From NCBI GenBank assembly GCA_008508345.1, contig QNGE01003530.1, forward strand, positions 1 through 64,000: a DNA stretch of 64,000 nt, given 5' to 3'. Made by a program: the position numbers and the translations under genes. Source of the DNA: Paragonimus westermani (lineage: Eukaryota; Platyhelminthes; Trematoda; Plagiorchiida; Troglotrematidae). Numbering within the stretch: the stretch's first letter is position 1; each line of letters starts with the position of its first letter. The notes beneath the pieces are model-generated. The model was not told where the DNA came from, did no database searches, and worked only from the letters and a program-made list of their open reading frames with translations. This document shows, piece after piece, positions 22,890 to 35,420 of the stretch.

Positions 22890-24590
22890 ATGATTCTTAG
22901 CATTTATCAACATTATTTTACACGCGATTTTACGCCTTAGGATTATCGGTAGTTTACTTTTACCATACATCTAAAAGCACATGTAAAACATTAAGCTTTG
23001 TTTCGTTTCATACATTCGTAGTAAGTGAACTTTGTAACACAACGTATAAACTGGTAGACTGATGTGCCCTTCGGTAACACTTGCCGTCCAAGAGACTAGT
23101 AATCGACCAGTTTATGCTTAAATAATCAGCGATCACAATGACTGGGCAGCTGCCCCCACATGACGTCCTCGCTGTTCAACTGTCCAAATTAATCAATGTA
23201 CCATGCCGATAAAACAAACTTATCTCTGGTTGACCTGGGTTTTCATCGATAAACCGGTTTTGGTTCCGCGAACAGTGTTGTTGTTCAATGTACTGAACAC
23301 GAGTGACGCATCTGAAGAACTGAGTAAAGAATTACTTGCTTCTCTTGAAAGACTGACAGGAAAACTTGTTCTCGAACAGTGGGTTGGTGTTCATAAATGC
23401 ATCACTGTAAATTCGTAAACATCTGCTCTCATTCCAGCTGTCTCTTGCACAACAGATTATGTATGTAGCAACCACGGCACTCAAACCTAGATGCCGGCAA
23501 TCAGTCAGCTGACTGTGTATGACAGGTGGCGCGAACCTGGGTAGTACTCATTGTCGAAAACGGCGTAATCTCAGCTTGTAGGGTCTTCCAGAAGCCCAGT
23601 CATCGGTTACAAAACACATTTTCGTCTAATCCAACCAAATATTCCGGGGGTGGTTCACTAAGGTCACTCAAGCAAATATACTGTGTAACTTGTACAAACA
23701 CCCAAGTTTATAAATTAGTGACATCGCCAGTAGAGTAATTTAAACATGACGCACTTGACGCACACAATCATCACGTCTTTAGATGACGTAATTATCAGAC
23801 TCGTCGATACACGGAGTAGGTGTGCACGACGTCATTTTGCTGTCATTTTCTTGTTGTTTGCTACATGAAGTGTTTTTCCAGCATGCTTGATTGGTAGCTG
23901 TTTGGTTTCTCTTTCTTTCACTTCCCATAACTTTTTCCCATGCACATTCTTCTTACTGTTGGACTTACGAAACTAAAACTTTCTGACGACTTATGTCCTT
24001 CTTCTAATCTGCCCAACACAAAATCAGATTGCACAAGCTGTCCACGGTCTGTGGGTTATCTGAGTAGTACGACTTAAGACACACTTCAAGTGCATTAATT
24101 ATTGGCCTTGTCTCCAAGCAGTTAACCTTTTAAGCAAACTAACTTCTGATTATTCACAGTCACCGCAAATGTTCTTACCAAAAAGCAGGGGAGTAAACTG
24201 CGGAATCGTATAACAACAAACATACAACATAACAAGTTCGATGAAATTGAAGCCGAGTTGTGTGGAAGTATAAGCCAGCAGGAAAACAGGTTGTGTTGGG
24301 GTAAGAGAGACGGTTGCAGAAAAGAAGACGTAGTAATTGGAATTTCGCGTAAAACACGAGACAGTAAGATAGGACCAGGTATCAAGGGTGAGGATGAAAC
24401 GCTTATAGAGTCGAATTGGCGGCATTAGTAGTAAATGTGATGTGAATAAAAATGGCATGGTTGTCTAGTCAAAGATCCCCTAATAAACAAACGGGGACTA
24501 TATGCCAAGACGGTTTACAAGTTGTTGCACACAGCAAAAGGTTATGTCGTACGTTTTCAGGTTAAAGATGATGACGATGACCTCAGAGTT
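22890..24590. other. No gene recognised; downstream flank of the iGluR gene
   Basis: Short frames on both strands only. The plus frame 23203-23418 (71 codons) shows no known domain. Confidence 0.4.
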
Positions 24591-24598
24591 ATGGCAAA

Positions 24599-24604
24599 TT
24601 TATT
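24599..24604 (-). terminator. Possible polyadenylation signal of the iGluR gene
   Basis: AATAAA on the minus strand about 230 nt past the stop codon. The position suits a short 3' UTR, but a hexamer is expected by chance in AT-rich DNA. Confidence 0.25.
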
Positions 24605-24831
24605 TTGTTAGCATGAAACGACACAATACCATTAATTTTGCCTGATGTGCAATCAGAGTAACCCTGTTGTGTCAGTTGAATAAAGCATCATTTTGGGTGC
24701 ACTTCTAAAGAAAGATGCTTGGATATAGTAGGTCACACATTTAACATTCCATTAAAGCTTAACAGTCCTGAGAAACCCATATTTGGGATAGTTGTTTCGT
24801 GCCAAGTGACAGTGAACGAAAGTGGATTTGG

Positions 24832-25149
24832 TTAGGCCTGTTTCTTCCGAAATCTTAGATTAACTTGACAGTTCTGCATCTCTTGATTTTTTTCAGGTAA
24901 TACTGACCCTCGCGAGTTTTGGACGGACAATTGTGTATCTGAAGCAGCTACCTCGTTGTTTCGAACCATTCGGCTCCAAAAAATTTCGGTCAGCAGGACC
25001 ACCAGACTTAGACAAATAAAGCTACACAATGTGATCAGTGCAGCCGCAGAGTTTTGAACAGTAATTGGTCTGTACTTCGTGTCGCGGATTGTACATTTAT
25101 CCACCGTAAACCACCATTTTTGTCGTAGACGGTGAATTATGCCTCTCTC
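24832..25149 (-). CDS. iGluR last exon: end of S2, M4 and cytoplasmic tail
   Basis: 106 codons including the TAA at 24834-24832. It starts ERGIIHRLRQKWWF, matching 'eeGkl..lr.kWW'. Next come VDKC with the conserved Cys, then M4 (LITLCSFICLSLVVLLTEI), then a polar tail of about 45 residues ending RKKQA. No obvious PDZ-binding C-terminus is seen. A stronger acceptor (TTTCATTTTCCAG, exon start 25165) would add five residues but would leave the previous exon out of phase. Confidence 0.88.
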   Translation of the reverse strand, partial: ERGIIHRLRQKWWFTVDKCTIRDTKYRPITVQNSAAALITLCSFICLSLVVLLTEIFWSRMVRNNEVAASDTQLSVQNSRGSVLPEKNQEMQNCQVNLRFRKKQA

Positions 25150-25575
25150 CTTTAGGAGAAACAAACTGGAAAATGAAAGAATATGAGATAGGAACGCTAC
25201 ATAGTCGGAAGAAAATGTCATTCGGAGCGTATATAATTCGTAGTGAAGAACGTTTGAATCATGATCAAATTAAAATGGGACACTCCATTTCGTTATTAAC
25301 TTCAAAAGACACTTTAATCAATACGTACAGTATGACTTAGTGATAAAAGTACCAACCGACACTCCACAAACAGTGTGTGCGTTTGTGGGACAAACCTCAA
25401 AGTCTAGCCTATTTGGGTTCAGTCGTTTGCATTAGACGTATATCCACAATTTACTGAAAATGAAGACTATAGTAAAGTCCGGGACACCATGAAATGGAAA
25501 ACTAGATTGAGCTTCCCCACTCTCGGTAGCAAATAAGGCATTCTCAGCTCCATTCAACTCCTTTTTTGCGCTTAC

Positions 25576-25694
25576 ACGTCTATCAAAAATAAGCGAATAA
25601 CTGTTTAGAAGAGGCTGATTCGATTGAAAGCCAAGAAAACTAAGGGGTTTAAGCAGTTGTTCACAAACACTGTAAGGCAATTTTATGTCAAAAA
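25576..25694 (-). CDS. iGluR exon: S2 beta strand and helix before the WW motif
   Basis: Candidate of 119 bp: two bases plus 39 codons, acceptor CAACCAG, donor GTAAGC. It ends FLGFQSNQPLLNSYSLIF and DRR, fitting 'ygvg...gSPy...is.aILqL'. With the phase-consistent acceptor the loop between CN and LGF is about ten residues longer than in relatives. A second acceptor (CCTTACAG) would give the usual length but is out of phase with the exon before. Confidence 0.55.
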
Positions 25695-26099
25695 CTGGTT
25701 GAGTTATTCAGTCACCACAGAAATTGCTGACCGCTGGAAAACAACGCATCACGAACCGCTTTTGAAAGTGAAGCGGTAACATTCGGCCTGATTTCATCAG
25801 CATCTGTAGATCTGACAGCTCGTATCAAATTCACCCTTATGGACAGCAGTATACCTGTGGTTCTCCGTAAGGTTTAAGGGACACACAGCAATGAAGGAAA
25901 ACTCGAGCTCTAGACAGGAAGAGAGGAGAAAAAGAGCGCGAGTGAAAGGGAACTAACCATCGAGTGTATTTATTACCGTATTCAAACACTCAGCATCAAG
26001 TTGCCTGCACTTTACAAACAAACAAGCAAGCTATAAATGAAAGTAAGATGTCATTACCAAGACAGCTTTCCCACAAATTCCCTGAGTCATTGAGCGCAA

Positions 26100-28515
26100 T
26101 TACTTCTTTCAGGCATCTTGTGAGTGCCGCAGACAGTCCTCCATTATTTCGTCTATGACAAATTTAAACAAAAATCGTGAAAATGGACAACCTCGATGTA
26201 CGCCATTCCTGGTGCCGGAACTGTCAGACAGTTCATAGTATACCCTAACCTGATCTAAAACATAGAAATCAAGGGCTGACAGTGTATCCACACACTTGTT
26301 TTGGTTCATCCATGTATTTAAGTGACTAAGGGATGCGTGAATCGATCCACCGAATCGAACGCACCTGTAAATTTGAGGAATCTGGGGATGCTGAACGGTG
26401 GTACACATGACGTTAACCAAGAAGTCGGCGAAAAATAAAATCTGATCAACACATCCTCGCACGAGACGAAACTATACCCGTTCTTCCTTAATGTTCTCCT
26501 GCCCAGCTGCGGTGAATCGGCGAAGTATAACGGCTGTCAGATCCCTAGTGATTACTCGTCTCAAGCTGATTTCTGTATGGTTTTTCCAAGAGCCTTAACT
26601 CCTTTCTTGATTAGCAGAACTATTAATCAGTGACCACAGCACGCGTGAATGGACTCTTTTTTTGCATACGCTGAAACAACTGGGTTAATGCCTCAACTAA
26701 CACCTCGCCACCTTCTTTGAAACTTGTCAGCAGATGATCATCTAAACCATTATCTCCATTAGGTTTGAGAGTGGAAATACAACTGCGGATCTCAGTTTGG
26801 GCGGGTAGACCTAGATCTACCGACCAGGGTGTTAGAACGAAAGTTTGCGGTAGTAAACAGGAAAAGAAGGCCAGCTAAATCGAACCTCAGACTGTTTGAC
26901 TCAACTCTCTAGCTTTTTAAATATTTTATGGATGAGTATACCATCTATCTTGTTGATAGCTTTGCAGACAGACGATCGACCTGAAGCAGTAGCACGGATA
27001 AGTTTAAACAGTCTGCCGGTTTTCCATGAAGCAAAAGCGGTCTCCATTTCCTTAACTTCCTCCATCAACTTGGACTCGTTATCAGCAACTGAGCTACATT
27101 TCAGCTACCTATGGACATCTCTCCTAAACTCATTATGTGAATTATTAGAGGGAGTGTTCCGTCTGGCATCCAGCAACTCCGAGGGTTTCTCTGAGACACA
27201 AATTTTGTTCAACTCACAATCCACCATGCTGCATGCCGCAGTACGTGCTTTATGAATGGCCTGTAAGAACTGGATCCATCAGCTATCAGGATCTACAAGG
27301 TGAAAGCAGTTAAGCCTACTTTTTAGGCTAGTTCGACACTTATGGTTTACCAGCAGCATAGCCAGTTTATCAACAGCCAGCCATTGTTGCCAGTGGGGTC
27401 GCTACCCAGCAGAAGTAGGAGCAAAACGACAGCGCACCAACGCACGATCTGAATCTAAGCGTTACTTCAATAAGAACGACAGTCCTGAATGTGGCGCCGC
27501 CACTATAACCAACATCTCTGTGGTCTAACTGAAATTAGGCCTGATTCGGAGAAGGAGGGTACCAAGTATAGCAGTGAGGTGTACGATGCCCAAAATCAGT
27601 GCTGTCCAAAAATAGCTTACGCACAGCGCACAGTTGCAGCAATTGCCGGCCATTTTCCGAGCGCTTGACGCTATCCCAAACCTGAAACCTAAACGAGACT
27701 CGGCCTCAACAAGGTGGGTGGCCTGAATGATCATATCTACGGCCAGAATGACCTTATCAGAATCATGGGTCGACCGAAGGAGAGCGGCTAGATTCGAATA
27801 AGAGGCATCATTAACGTCGACATCACCGCAGTCATTTGGAGCATAAGCAACCAATGAAAATAGATCTGAATCATCCGAATTGTATAACCAATATCAGATA
27901 GACAGTGCGTGTACTATTATTCCCATACTTTAACCATTGTCCTAGATTCTCGTCTCCGGAATGCAACCGACATCGACGTTCAACGAGCCTAACGTTCGTG
28001 TGAGAGCGACCTACTGACCTTTCTGCTTCAGAGTGCGAACGTTGAAAGCACCTATATTAAATCGCATTCGAGTTCTAAGCAAGGTACAAGGGTGGTCTGA
28101 GGCTGACTGGTAGGAGATGAGGCTTACCGATACAGTGTTACTATGATTAAACATGTCTATTGTGGAACTTGCAGGGTCACGATCAGATAGGACAGACCGG
28201 TTTATACGAGAGGGCCCATGCAGTATGGAATTATTGGTTTTTTGAGTATTCATGGTTGTGTGTGGGTTGAGATACTGTCAGGATACCCAGACCTGGACAG
28301 GAGAGTGGTTTGGGTTCTCAACCAAAGCTCGTAGTTCAAAAACGCGCACCGTACGGTAGCAAGTAAGTGACAATTTAACAGGACTGGTACTTTTTCCGAA
28401 GGAAATTGTCAAACTTTCACCTGCCACCAACCTAGAAGACCCGCAGACTGTTGTGTCAAAATTATACGTATTGGCCTGCCTTGTACGACTTTGTCGGTGT
28501 AGTCGCCACACCGTC
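26100..28515 (-). mobile_element. Non-LTR retrotransposon (LINE) remnant with endonuclease and RT
   Basis: Minus-strand order is endonuclease, linker, RT. Endonuclease start: RFNIGAFNVRTLKQKGQ at about 28060-28010 (family 'lgtwNVRTL'). Further endonuclease: VVAYAPNDCGDVDV and KVILAVDMI near 27850-27740, the D-x-N-type region decayed. Linker near 27200: LNKICVSEKPSELLDARR. RT: IRSCISTLKPNGDNGLDDHLL near 26780 in pieces, AFDSVDR near 26360, and SGTRNGVHRGCPFSRFLF near 26200 (family 'sGvRQGCPlSPfLFnfvi'). The copy stops before the YADD motif. Frameshifts and stops throughout. It sits in an iGluR intron in the sense direction. Resembles RTE/CR1-type elements; the clade is not certain. Confidence 0.8.
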
Positions 28516-28519
28516 CAGT

Positions 28520-31500
28520 TCAGCTTACTAGGTCATCGAGATGCGTAGGCAGTCACACCGCCCCAAGGTCCAGTCTCACTGAGTTAGGCTGAGGGTTTTA
28601 GAAGAACAAATGCCTTTGAGAATAGGTGGTTCAAGCGTACTGGTTCTAATCAATTTGCTTATCGCTGCAAGAAACCTCAGCCTTGATGCTGTCGTTTTCC
28701 ATTTCTTTCCAGCCCTGTCATCATCTGATGAAGTACTCGGAGTTGCTCAAATATGGTCCATGGACTACAGTGAAGCACTTGAAAACGTCGACAGATAATC
28801 ACTGCCAATGAGTCTGGCATCTCCCTCTCATCGGTAATTTGTGCAATTGTTTTAGAGTTAGCTTCTCATGACCCACCTATCTCTGGATTTGTCGAAGACG
28901 TGATCCACTCTATGTTTCTATTCTCGAGCTACTTAGACTCCAGACTAATGATCACACCTTTTGAGCAGCTGTACAAACCTGGTGTTATTAAATATAAGAA
29001 AAAGAAAACCGTCTTATTCGCCCACTTCTTAATCGATGTTTTGTCCAAAATGTTTGATTGTTCACAGTCCAACTATCCGCTTTTTATCAAGACGAACTGT
29101 ACCGTCAGTAGTATGCCATTTATGAAATCTAATCACTATGATCCATTTTGTCGTACGAACAACCCACCTTTGTCACGAATTACAATGACTAAGTACCTCT
29201 GCTATAATCCTCGAAGACGCTTGGCCTGGAAAGCTTTTCCTTCCTGAAATCCATTACAACTTATATGAAATTGCGCGACCACGAACGCAAACACTAGCTG
29301 GCACGGCTGACTTGTACCTATATCCACTGGCAATAGTGCATCGCCAATCTACCGGTTGGCACAGCTCACGCGGTGCACGTACAAGTTTCTAATTATTGCT
29401 TCCAGCTCCCCGTTTTCTAAGCGCTCAGAGCTGCTCTTTAGTCCCCCTGCGTTGGATTCACTCCAGACAAATCTTCAGTAGTGCTGTGTGTCGTAAAAAC
29501 GTGGTTATTTCTTGCTAATAGTGTCTTCAGCAATGCCAAAGATTTTTGGTTTTGGGTGCAGTCTCTAAAACATCTTGAAGTTCCACGTCATCTGGTCGCT
29601 CAACTTTTCAACGCATACCTGCTCCCCAGTGGATATACTTTTCGCACATAAAGTTTCCTGGGCTGCTCATGAAGAATTATAAACGTTCTGCTTAAACAGT
29701 AGAGCATCCGTCAAGGTGTACTGGAATTTCCACTAAATACCAAGATTATTTTGGTTTTCATCAATTTAAAATGCACAAACGTTTTTTCACTTCGATTTCT
29801 ACCTGATGCAACTTAGAGGCTACATTCTAAACATGGATTACCAAATGTGTTTCTGTATACTCAATTACTATCACAGGTTCAGTAGCACTGAAATTGTTAT
29901 TCAAAAACAGCTTAGTTTCTACTTTATTGTGGTCCTACAATTCTTGGGGATTAATACAGACTGAGCACCACCCACATTCGATCGCTGCTTTAGTATTCAC
30001 ACAAGACTTTCGGCTATTCACCTTCCAAAATAAGCGTTAGACTCGAGTTGCGTTCATCTAAGGGCCCACCAGTAGTACACTCCCTCCTCTGAAAGGGAAT
30101 GTACAACCCACCCATCGCGTTTGTATGACTAACACAGTAGCCACAACGTCAGCAACCGCACGATGGACCAGACTGAGCACTAATATCCAGACGTTCAACC
30201 AAAAACTCTATGTCACATGTTCAGGATGCACAATCGTTTTGAGAACACAGATAAAACAAACAGTACACTTCAGTGAATAACCCCGCGATGAGAAATTTCT
30301 TATTCAGGTTGAAGCTTCTGATTGTATTAATCCAACTGGATAAGTGTTTAAACCAGTGAATGGAGCTCGGGGACTTAGGTTATTTTGGGTTACAATCGTA
30401 GTCAACACACTGGTCTTGTAATTACGAGGACGAGAGTGTAAATTTCGATTCAGACCAGGATATGCACTACCGATGAGCTCCGATAAACTTTGCTTAACAT
30501 CAACCAGTTTAAGACACCCCAGCAACACTCATCGCCTTCATTCAGATATTCAGCCCATCTGATGGAAGACTGGCTATTCAGCTTAGTGTACGCTTGCCGA
30601 AAAAAGTAGAACAAGTGTAGGGGAGATCAGTGGGGTTTGGGCGTAACACTGGAGCTTTTGGGTTGTTCTGAGAGCTGACTGGTGTGATTACAAACATCTG
30701 ACTGTGCTAATTAACACCGTAAGTTCAACTTTCTGCGAATCAGGAGCCATATGAAGTAATGAACAGTCCAGCACCAACAACATTCACATCTCAAACCATA
30801 AGTATTTTCAACTATTGCATGAAAGACGCTTGTCAGATCAGTGCCAGCTGTACACTACAGAGTAGGCTGCCTGTCTGCCATCCACCGAAGTAGTGATTAA
30901 CTCGTCGGTTATAGACCAGTAGAATTACTGCAGTTCATCCCACGATTCGGACAGCAGCTAACCTTGAATGTGACACTTCTTCATACAACGGTTAATTGTT
31001 CGCATCTCGGTTTCAACAACTTACGCGGCCTTTGATGAAGGTCCTCATGAACCCATTCACTTTCATTCGACGCTGCATGTAACCATCGCCCATTCGTCTG
31101 AGTCAAAACAAACTTATGGGGTCTGGTACGTTGACTAACAAAGGCCAAAGCAGCGGGTGATCGACTAGCATGTGGAAGGTGAACTGGTCATTCAAGAGTT
31201 TTCATATGAAAAATTGGATGGCAAAACAATCTTACAAATATGTGCCGTAATCGAAATTTCAATACAAGTAAACACATATGACCCGAATGGTCTCTTGTAA
31301 GAGTACAGCTACAAACAAAGTTGCACCATTCGTGTTATTCCTGTATTTTCTCTAGAGACAAGCAATCTCCAGAATTTCGGCTATCCGAAAAATATGCTTC
31401 AGGGACTGTTTATATCTTGACTGGCTGACTGGTTCCAATATACTAATCAACCACTTTTCTAACTCCTGGTGTGGTTTGTTAGACAGTAACAAAACTGTCT

Positions 31501-32080
31501 ACAGTGGCACACTTGCACTAGGAAGCTTTTACAATTCATAGGTTTGAGGAGCATGTTATTCTTTGTTCGCAGTGTGGCCTATCTATAATGAATGAACATC
31601 GGTACAACTTTGCATTAGTATTCATATCGTCTTTTAATAGTGGTTGTTGGTGTTGGTCTGTTACATCACCAAATTTCATTTCACCAATATGAATAATGCT
31701 TACCGTATACACATGAACCTTAAGCTGTGAAGTGCAGATGAGTTACACATGAGAATGAATACTTTAAGGTGGTGATGACATAGAAATGCATTGCGCTGTT
31801 CTTTTTAACAAACAGGCAAAAACAGTCAGCTCTGTTAAGCCCAACACAGGTGGATCAATGTGGTATTAATTCAATTGAGACAAATCCAATCTGGTTGTGT
31901 TATTTTCACCCATAAAAATTGATGAAATATTCGTGTCGGCTGCTGTGAAACGGGATTAGTACTTAGTGCTCGGCAAAATTCACTTTAACGAACAATAATG
32001 GGAAGCAACTGCTTGCAGGGAAACGTGTGAAGTCGAGGGCTCTGTAGCTCTCCTGTCCGGTTCGAGCAGACTGTTATGTA
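28520..32080. other. iGluR intron; no exon recognised
   Basis: Apart from the decayed SINE at 30005-30180 nothing is supported. The plus frame 28900-29247 (115 codons) has no recognisable domain. Confidence 0.35.
30005..30180 (-). repeat. SINE A, strongly decayed
   Basis: The reverse complement keeps AACTCGAGTCTAACGCTTATT and ACTACTGGTGGGCCCTTAG, and little else, of the body next to the head. Confidence 0.4.
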
Positions 32081-32083
32081 TAC

Positions 32084-32162
32084 GTTGAGTACTGTTGCAT
32101 ATTTTGTAATCCATAATGTAACTATCAGAGCACAACGCTACACTGACTTCTATTACAGTGCC
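32084..32162 (-). CDS. iGluR exon: S2 acidic ligand residue and disulfide Cys
   Basis: 79 bp (26 codons plus one base), acceptor GCTTTCAG and donor GTATAC. It reads GTVIEVSVALCSDSYIMDY, then KICNSTQ. This fits 'e..dYAflmEst.ieyv..rnCnlt'. The acidic residue that contacts the ligand amino group is Asp (SDS), as in NMDA-type subunits, rather than Glu. The Cys of KICN is the one that pairs with a Cys after the S2 WW motif; that partner is present in the last exon. Confidence 0.65.
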
Positions 32163-33061
32163 CTGAAAGCGTCTACTGATCAAACCAACGTTTGACAGAA
32201 TATAGAATGACTGAGCAAGCAGATGAATGCTAACAAGCATATCGGTGCTGCTGCGGGTGGTACAGGCTAAGTCTCATTTACTCAACGTTTCACTGAAGAA
32301 CTGCAGTAAACCGGTGCGTAAGCGCGATTGCGTTTTGTTGTAAAAAAATCTCTATTTTTTCACTCTATCCAGTTTTCCCTCAATTATATCTAGTTACTAT
32401 GGCATGTGCAGCAAACAGTCTCAAAATATGAGTCAGATTAATGGCACAAAATGACTCCCATTTCGCCGTCCTCGAGGCAGTACACAAACAAGCTTTTGAT
32501 ACTCCAAACTCACTACTTGGAAACGACATCAATGAAATGCTGGTTAGGAAGTGTTGCGAAACCAAGATGGCCAGTAACCATGCTTCCCGTCACCAGAGCC
32601 AACTGGTCACAATGCTTGGTAGCCGCGTAGCTGAGCACGTTCCAGTCAGCTATCACTGCGAGGTTTGGATTGCTTAAGAGCAAACTGATGGCATCCGAAT
32701 GATTGGTGACTTCAAGACCTTTCGAAAGTTGATAGATTCTTCGGAAAATTTGATTGGATCCAGATGTCTTTGAGAGAATAAAGAGTTATATATATGTATA
32801 TCACAGTATAATGTCTGTCTAAAGGTTCACATATTGAAGTACACATATACATCATAATCGGGTAAATTTACAATTGGGGGCATCATACAAATATGGTTAG
32901 CTTGTGACAACTATTCGTCTTCAGTGCCATAAAACAAAGGCACCTTCACCTCGGCCACAAGGCCCCATTTGAAGCGGAAGTTTAACAATACAATACTTCC
33001 TGTTGTATAAATGCCAATCATCTAAGAGTCACATATTGTCTACATGTCTCCTGTGACTTAC

Positions 33062-33118
33062 AAGTGTTTCGCATAGGGTGTGTTATGTATGATATCGGAT
33101 AGCAATGGTTATTCAGCA
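33062..33118 (-). CDS. iGluR candidate exon: S2 middle
   Basis: 57 bp: two bases, 18 codons, one base, with a consensus GTAAGTCAC donor. It is joined in phase to the preceding candidate across a 28-nt intron (33119-33146). It reads LNNHCYPISYITHPMRNT. The expected family pattern here is '...svlVks.eeGi.rV', so the match is weak. One further exon of phase 1 to 0 would be needed before 32162 and was not found. Confidence 0.35.
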
Positions 33119-33146
33119 CTTCATGGTGTCAATTTAGCATACTCAC

Positions 33147-33198
33147 GCGAAGTCAAGTAATCAGAAGTGAAGTTTAGAATCGGACTTTGTAAAACCAT
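33147..33198 (-). CDS. iGluR candidate exon: S2 after the GTASYQMF loop
   Basis: 52 bp, entering in phase 0 as the previous exon requires, with acceptor ACACTCAG and a strong GTGAGTATG donor. It reads MVLQSPILNFTSDYLTS and leaves one base. In relatives this stretch is 'kkSkis.Y.kMw.fM'. It is followed by a 28-nt intron. The case rests on phase, splice sites and position. Confidence 0.45.
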
Positions 33199-33931
33199 CT
33201 GAGTGTGTACACAAAGTCCCCCAGAATTGTGAACCACGACCAAATGAAGGTCAAGTGTAGCTTCGTTAAAGTTCGTTTTTAACCGAAAGCTAACAAAGCA
33301 CGGTGAAACAGAACAGAATGAGATTCACGAAATAAGAATAACCTGTAACCTATCGTCAGTCATCCCAAAATATGCATCTCAACAAGCTGAGGAATGGTAA
33401 ACTAATGCCACTGGAATCTGTCCGGGGAAATTGTTTGTATTAATTCATCACTTTGCTGTGCAAGTTTGCAGATAGCAGTTCATTTGAAGAGCGCAAAAAT
33501 AATTATGTAATAAGTATGTTTAAGCATTATTTCCTATGCTGTTTTGATTGGCATACGCGAAATGATTTACAATCGTTCAGACGTGTTGGAGCCTCCGGAT
33601 AAAATTTTCGGAGATCAATAGTTATTCGGTCACATGATCGAACAAACGATAATAGACACCGACCTAGGTGTGGGATGGAAAAAAAGAATGAGGATGAAGA
33701 ATTAGGAGCCGAGAGAAGATCCAGTCTATGCAATATATTATCAGTGTAGCAATAAGTTCGTTACTATCTGTTTCTGAAAGCATAACGGTAGTTTCATACG
33801 GAGGATAGCAAGCGGTTTGAGAAAATCCGAAGCACGTTTGTTCTTTGTCTGACGGATAGCACGGAATGTTCCAACGGGGTCTACTTGATGGCCAGAATTG
33901 AGGTGCTCCGAGATCTAAGAGTATAATGCCC

Positions 33932-34340
33932 TCACTGTTCAGTCGATGTACCACGAAACGCGCTTGCTGTGCACTGTGTAAAATAATCATTATGTTTTCC
34001 ACAAGAGACGGCAGTGAAATTTTCGTTACGCTGATAATACATTACCTGGGTCGAATGCTCTTCCAACTCTTGTTTCTTTGTCCTCATCCTTTGGCCCCAT
34101 CGTAAATCCACATCTCTGTCTGTTATCATCACTTTCGAACACGTGACTGAGTTATGAATGACCACTTGGAAAATTTTGTCTGTTAGCTCCGACAACTCCA
34201 AATATTTGTAAGTCATTTCGCGTAGATAACTGAACAGAGCGAACGAAATGATATCTGAGCATACATCTTTGTGTACTTCAAATTCACTTGAAGACAACGT
34301 TGTTTCAAATAGGGTATCTATTGCGTCAGTATGAGTGAAG
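33932..34340 (-). other. Exon-like open frame of unrecognised product inside the iGluR intron
   Basis: The frame, open from about 34345, reads FTHTDAIDTLFETTLSSSEF, then EVHKDVCSDIISFALFSYL, then ELTDKIFQVVIHNSVTCS, and reaches EELEEHSTQ-like acidic sequence at a CAG/GTAATG donor near 34045. Helical, protein-like composition. It lies between iGluR M3 and S2 exons on the same strand but does not match iGluR sequence and would not fit the expected length. It may be a nested gene, an alternative exon or a relic. Confidence 0.3.
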
Positions 34341-35242
34341 GAAATATTGCTGACAGATTAGCAATCAGCTTATCTACCACTGATCGGTTTCCTGAGTGTA
34401 CACTAAAAAATTGCCACAAAATATTAACGAATACGTTATGTGGTTTGACAGGCGTGGTACTTGGGTAGGTGGTGTTAATATTCATGAAACCCTCAAGAAC
34501 ATTTGGGGTTTCTGATTCGGAGGGCGGTCATTGAGCAGCGATCTCTACGTTAAGAGGTTGCCAGCGATCAATGATTGTCTTGGTAACGTCATGGTTTGCA
34601 TTAACATGTTTGAATTATTATGCAATATGCTACACTACACTATAATATAGCATACTATTCTGGCAATTAAAACCATCTGCCTCAGTGAAACGTTATGATG
34701 CTGCTACTGGTGTCCGTCAATTCGCGCTTCCAAAAATGTGCCGTATCCACGAGTGTCCCACTCTAGCACTCAAATTTATCACACTAGATCACGCGTTTCG
34801 GTCTCCTAACTCCAGAGCCACAGTTGCCTTACGAAAAGAATAAGGTATTTCAAGACCTATTGCAAACCCAATGAGTGGGTGTTTCATCGGCCAGCTGCCG
34901 ACCCATATTTGATCAGTTTGACGTCAGGAGGCAAGCTGGTTGTGGGTTCCGGAAGAAAAACTTAAAGGAGTACAAAGTTCTCAAGCACTCACAAACTCCG
35001 AGAACATCACAATATATATCAAGATATTGGGAGATAAAGATACCATTCGGTAAGGGGTGGGAAGTATATAAAAACAGCACAGCATTACCGATAAATTGTA
35101 CATTGAAGAGAAAGTGAATGTGAAAATCCACAAAAGTCAGTGTTTTCCGTTTTAATAAAGGAGACAGGTAAATAAGGAGGAAATTTCATTAAATATCAAA
35201 AACAACCAACCATGTCAAGAGAAAAAGCTGCAAAGAAAATAT

Positions 35243-35413
35243 CTTCCGAGAGTAGACGAAACCGTGGCCGCAATGTCGTCCTCTGATTCGGCAGTCTCCA
35301 TTGTCGAACACTCGTTTTATTTAGACCTGATCGGGTTGACAACATCGCATTCCTTATGTGTTCCTGCTGTTCTGCCGCAGCAACAACCTAGTGACGCATC
35401 GCTGAATACACAA
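35243..35413 (+). repeat. Repeat D copy 1, left part
   Basis: Nearly identical to 40229-40407. Starts TTCCGAGAGTAGACGAAACC. The reverse complement has an open frame starting METAESEDDIAATVSSTLG, preceded by an AATAAA, which could fit the end of an LTR and a gag-like start; this is only a suggestion. The copy is interrupted by a SINE at 35421. Confidence 0.8.
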
Positions 35414-35420
35414 TTATCTG

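Noticed and set aside
26896..27255. Plus-strand frame of 119 codons
   Set aside because: It is antisense to the endonuclease-RT linker of the minus-strand LINE.
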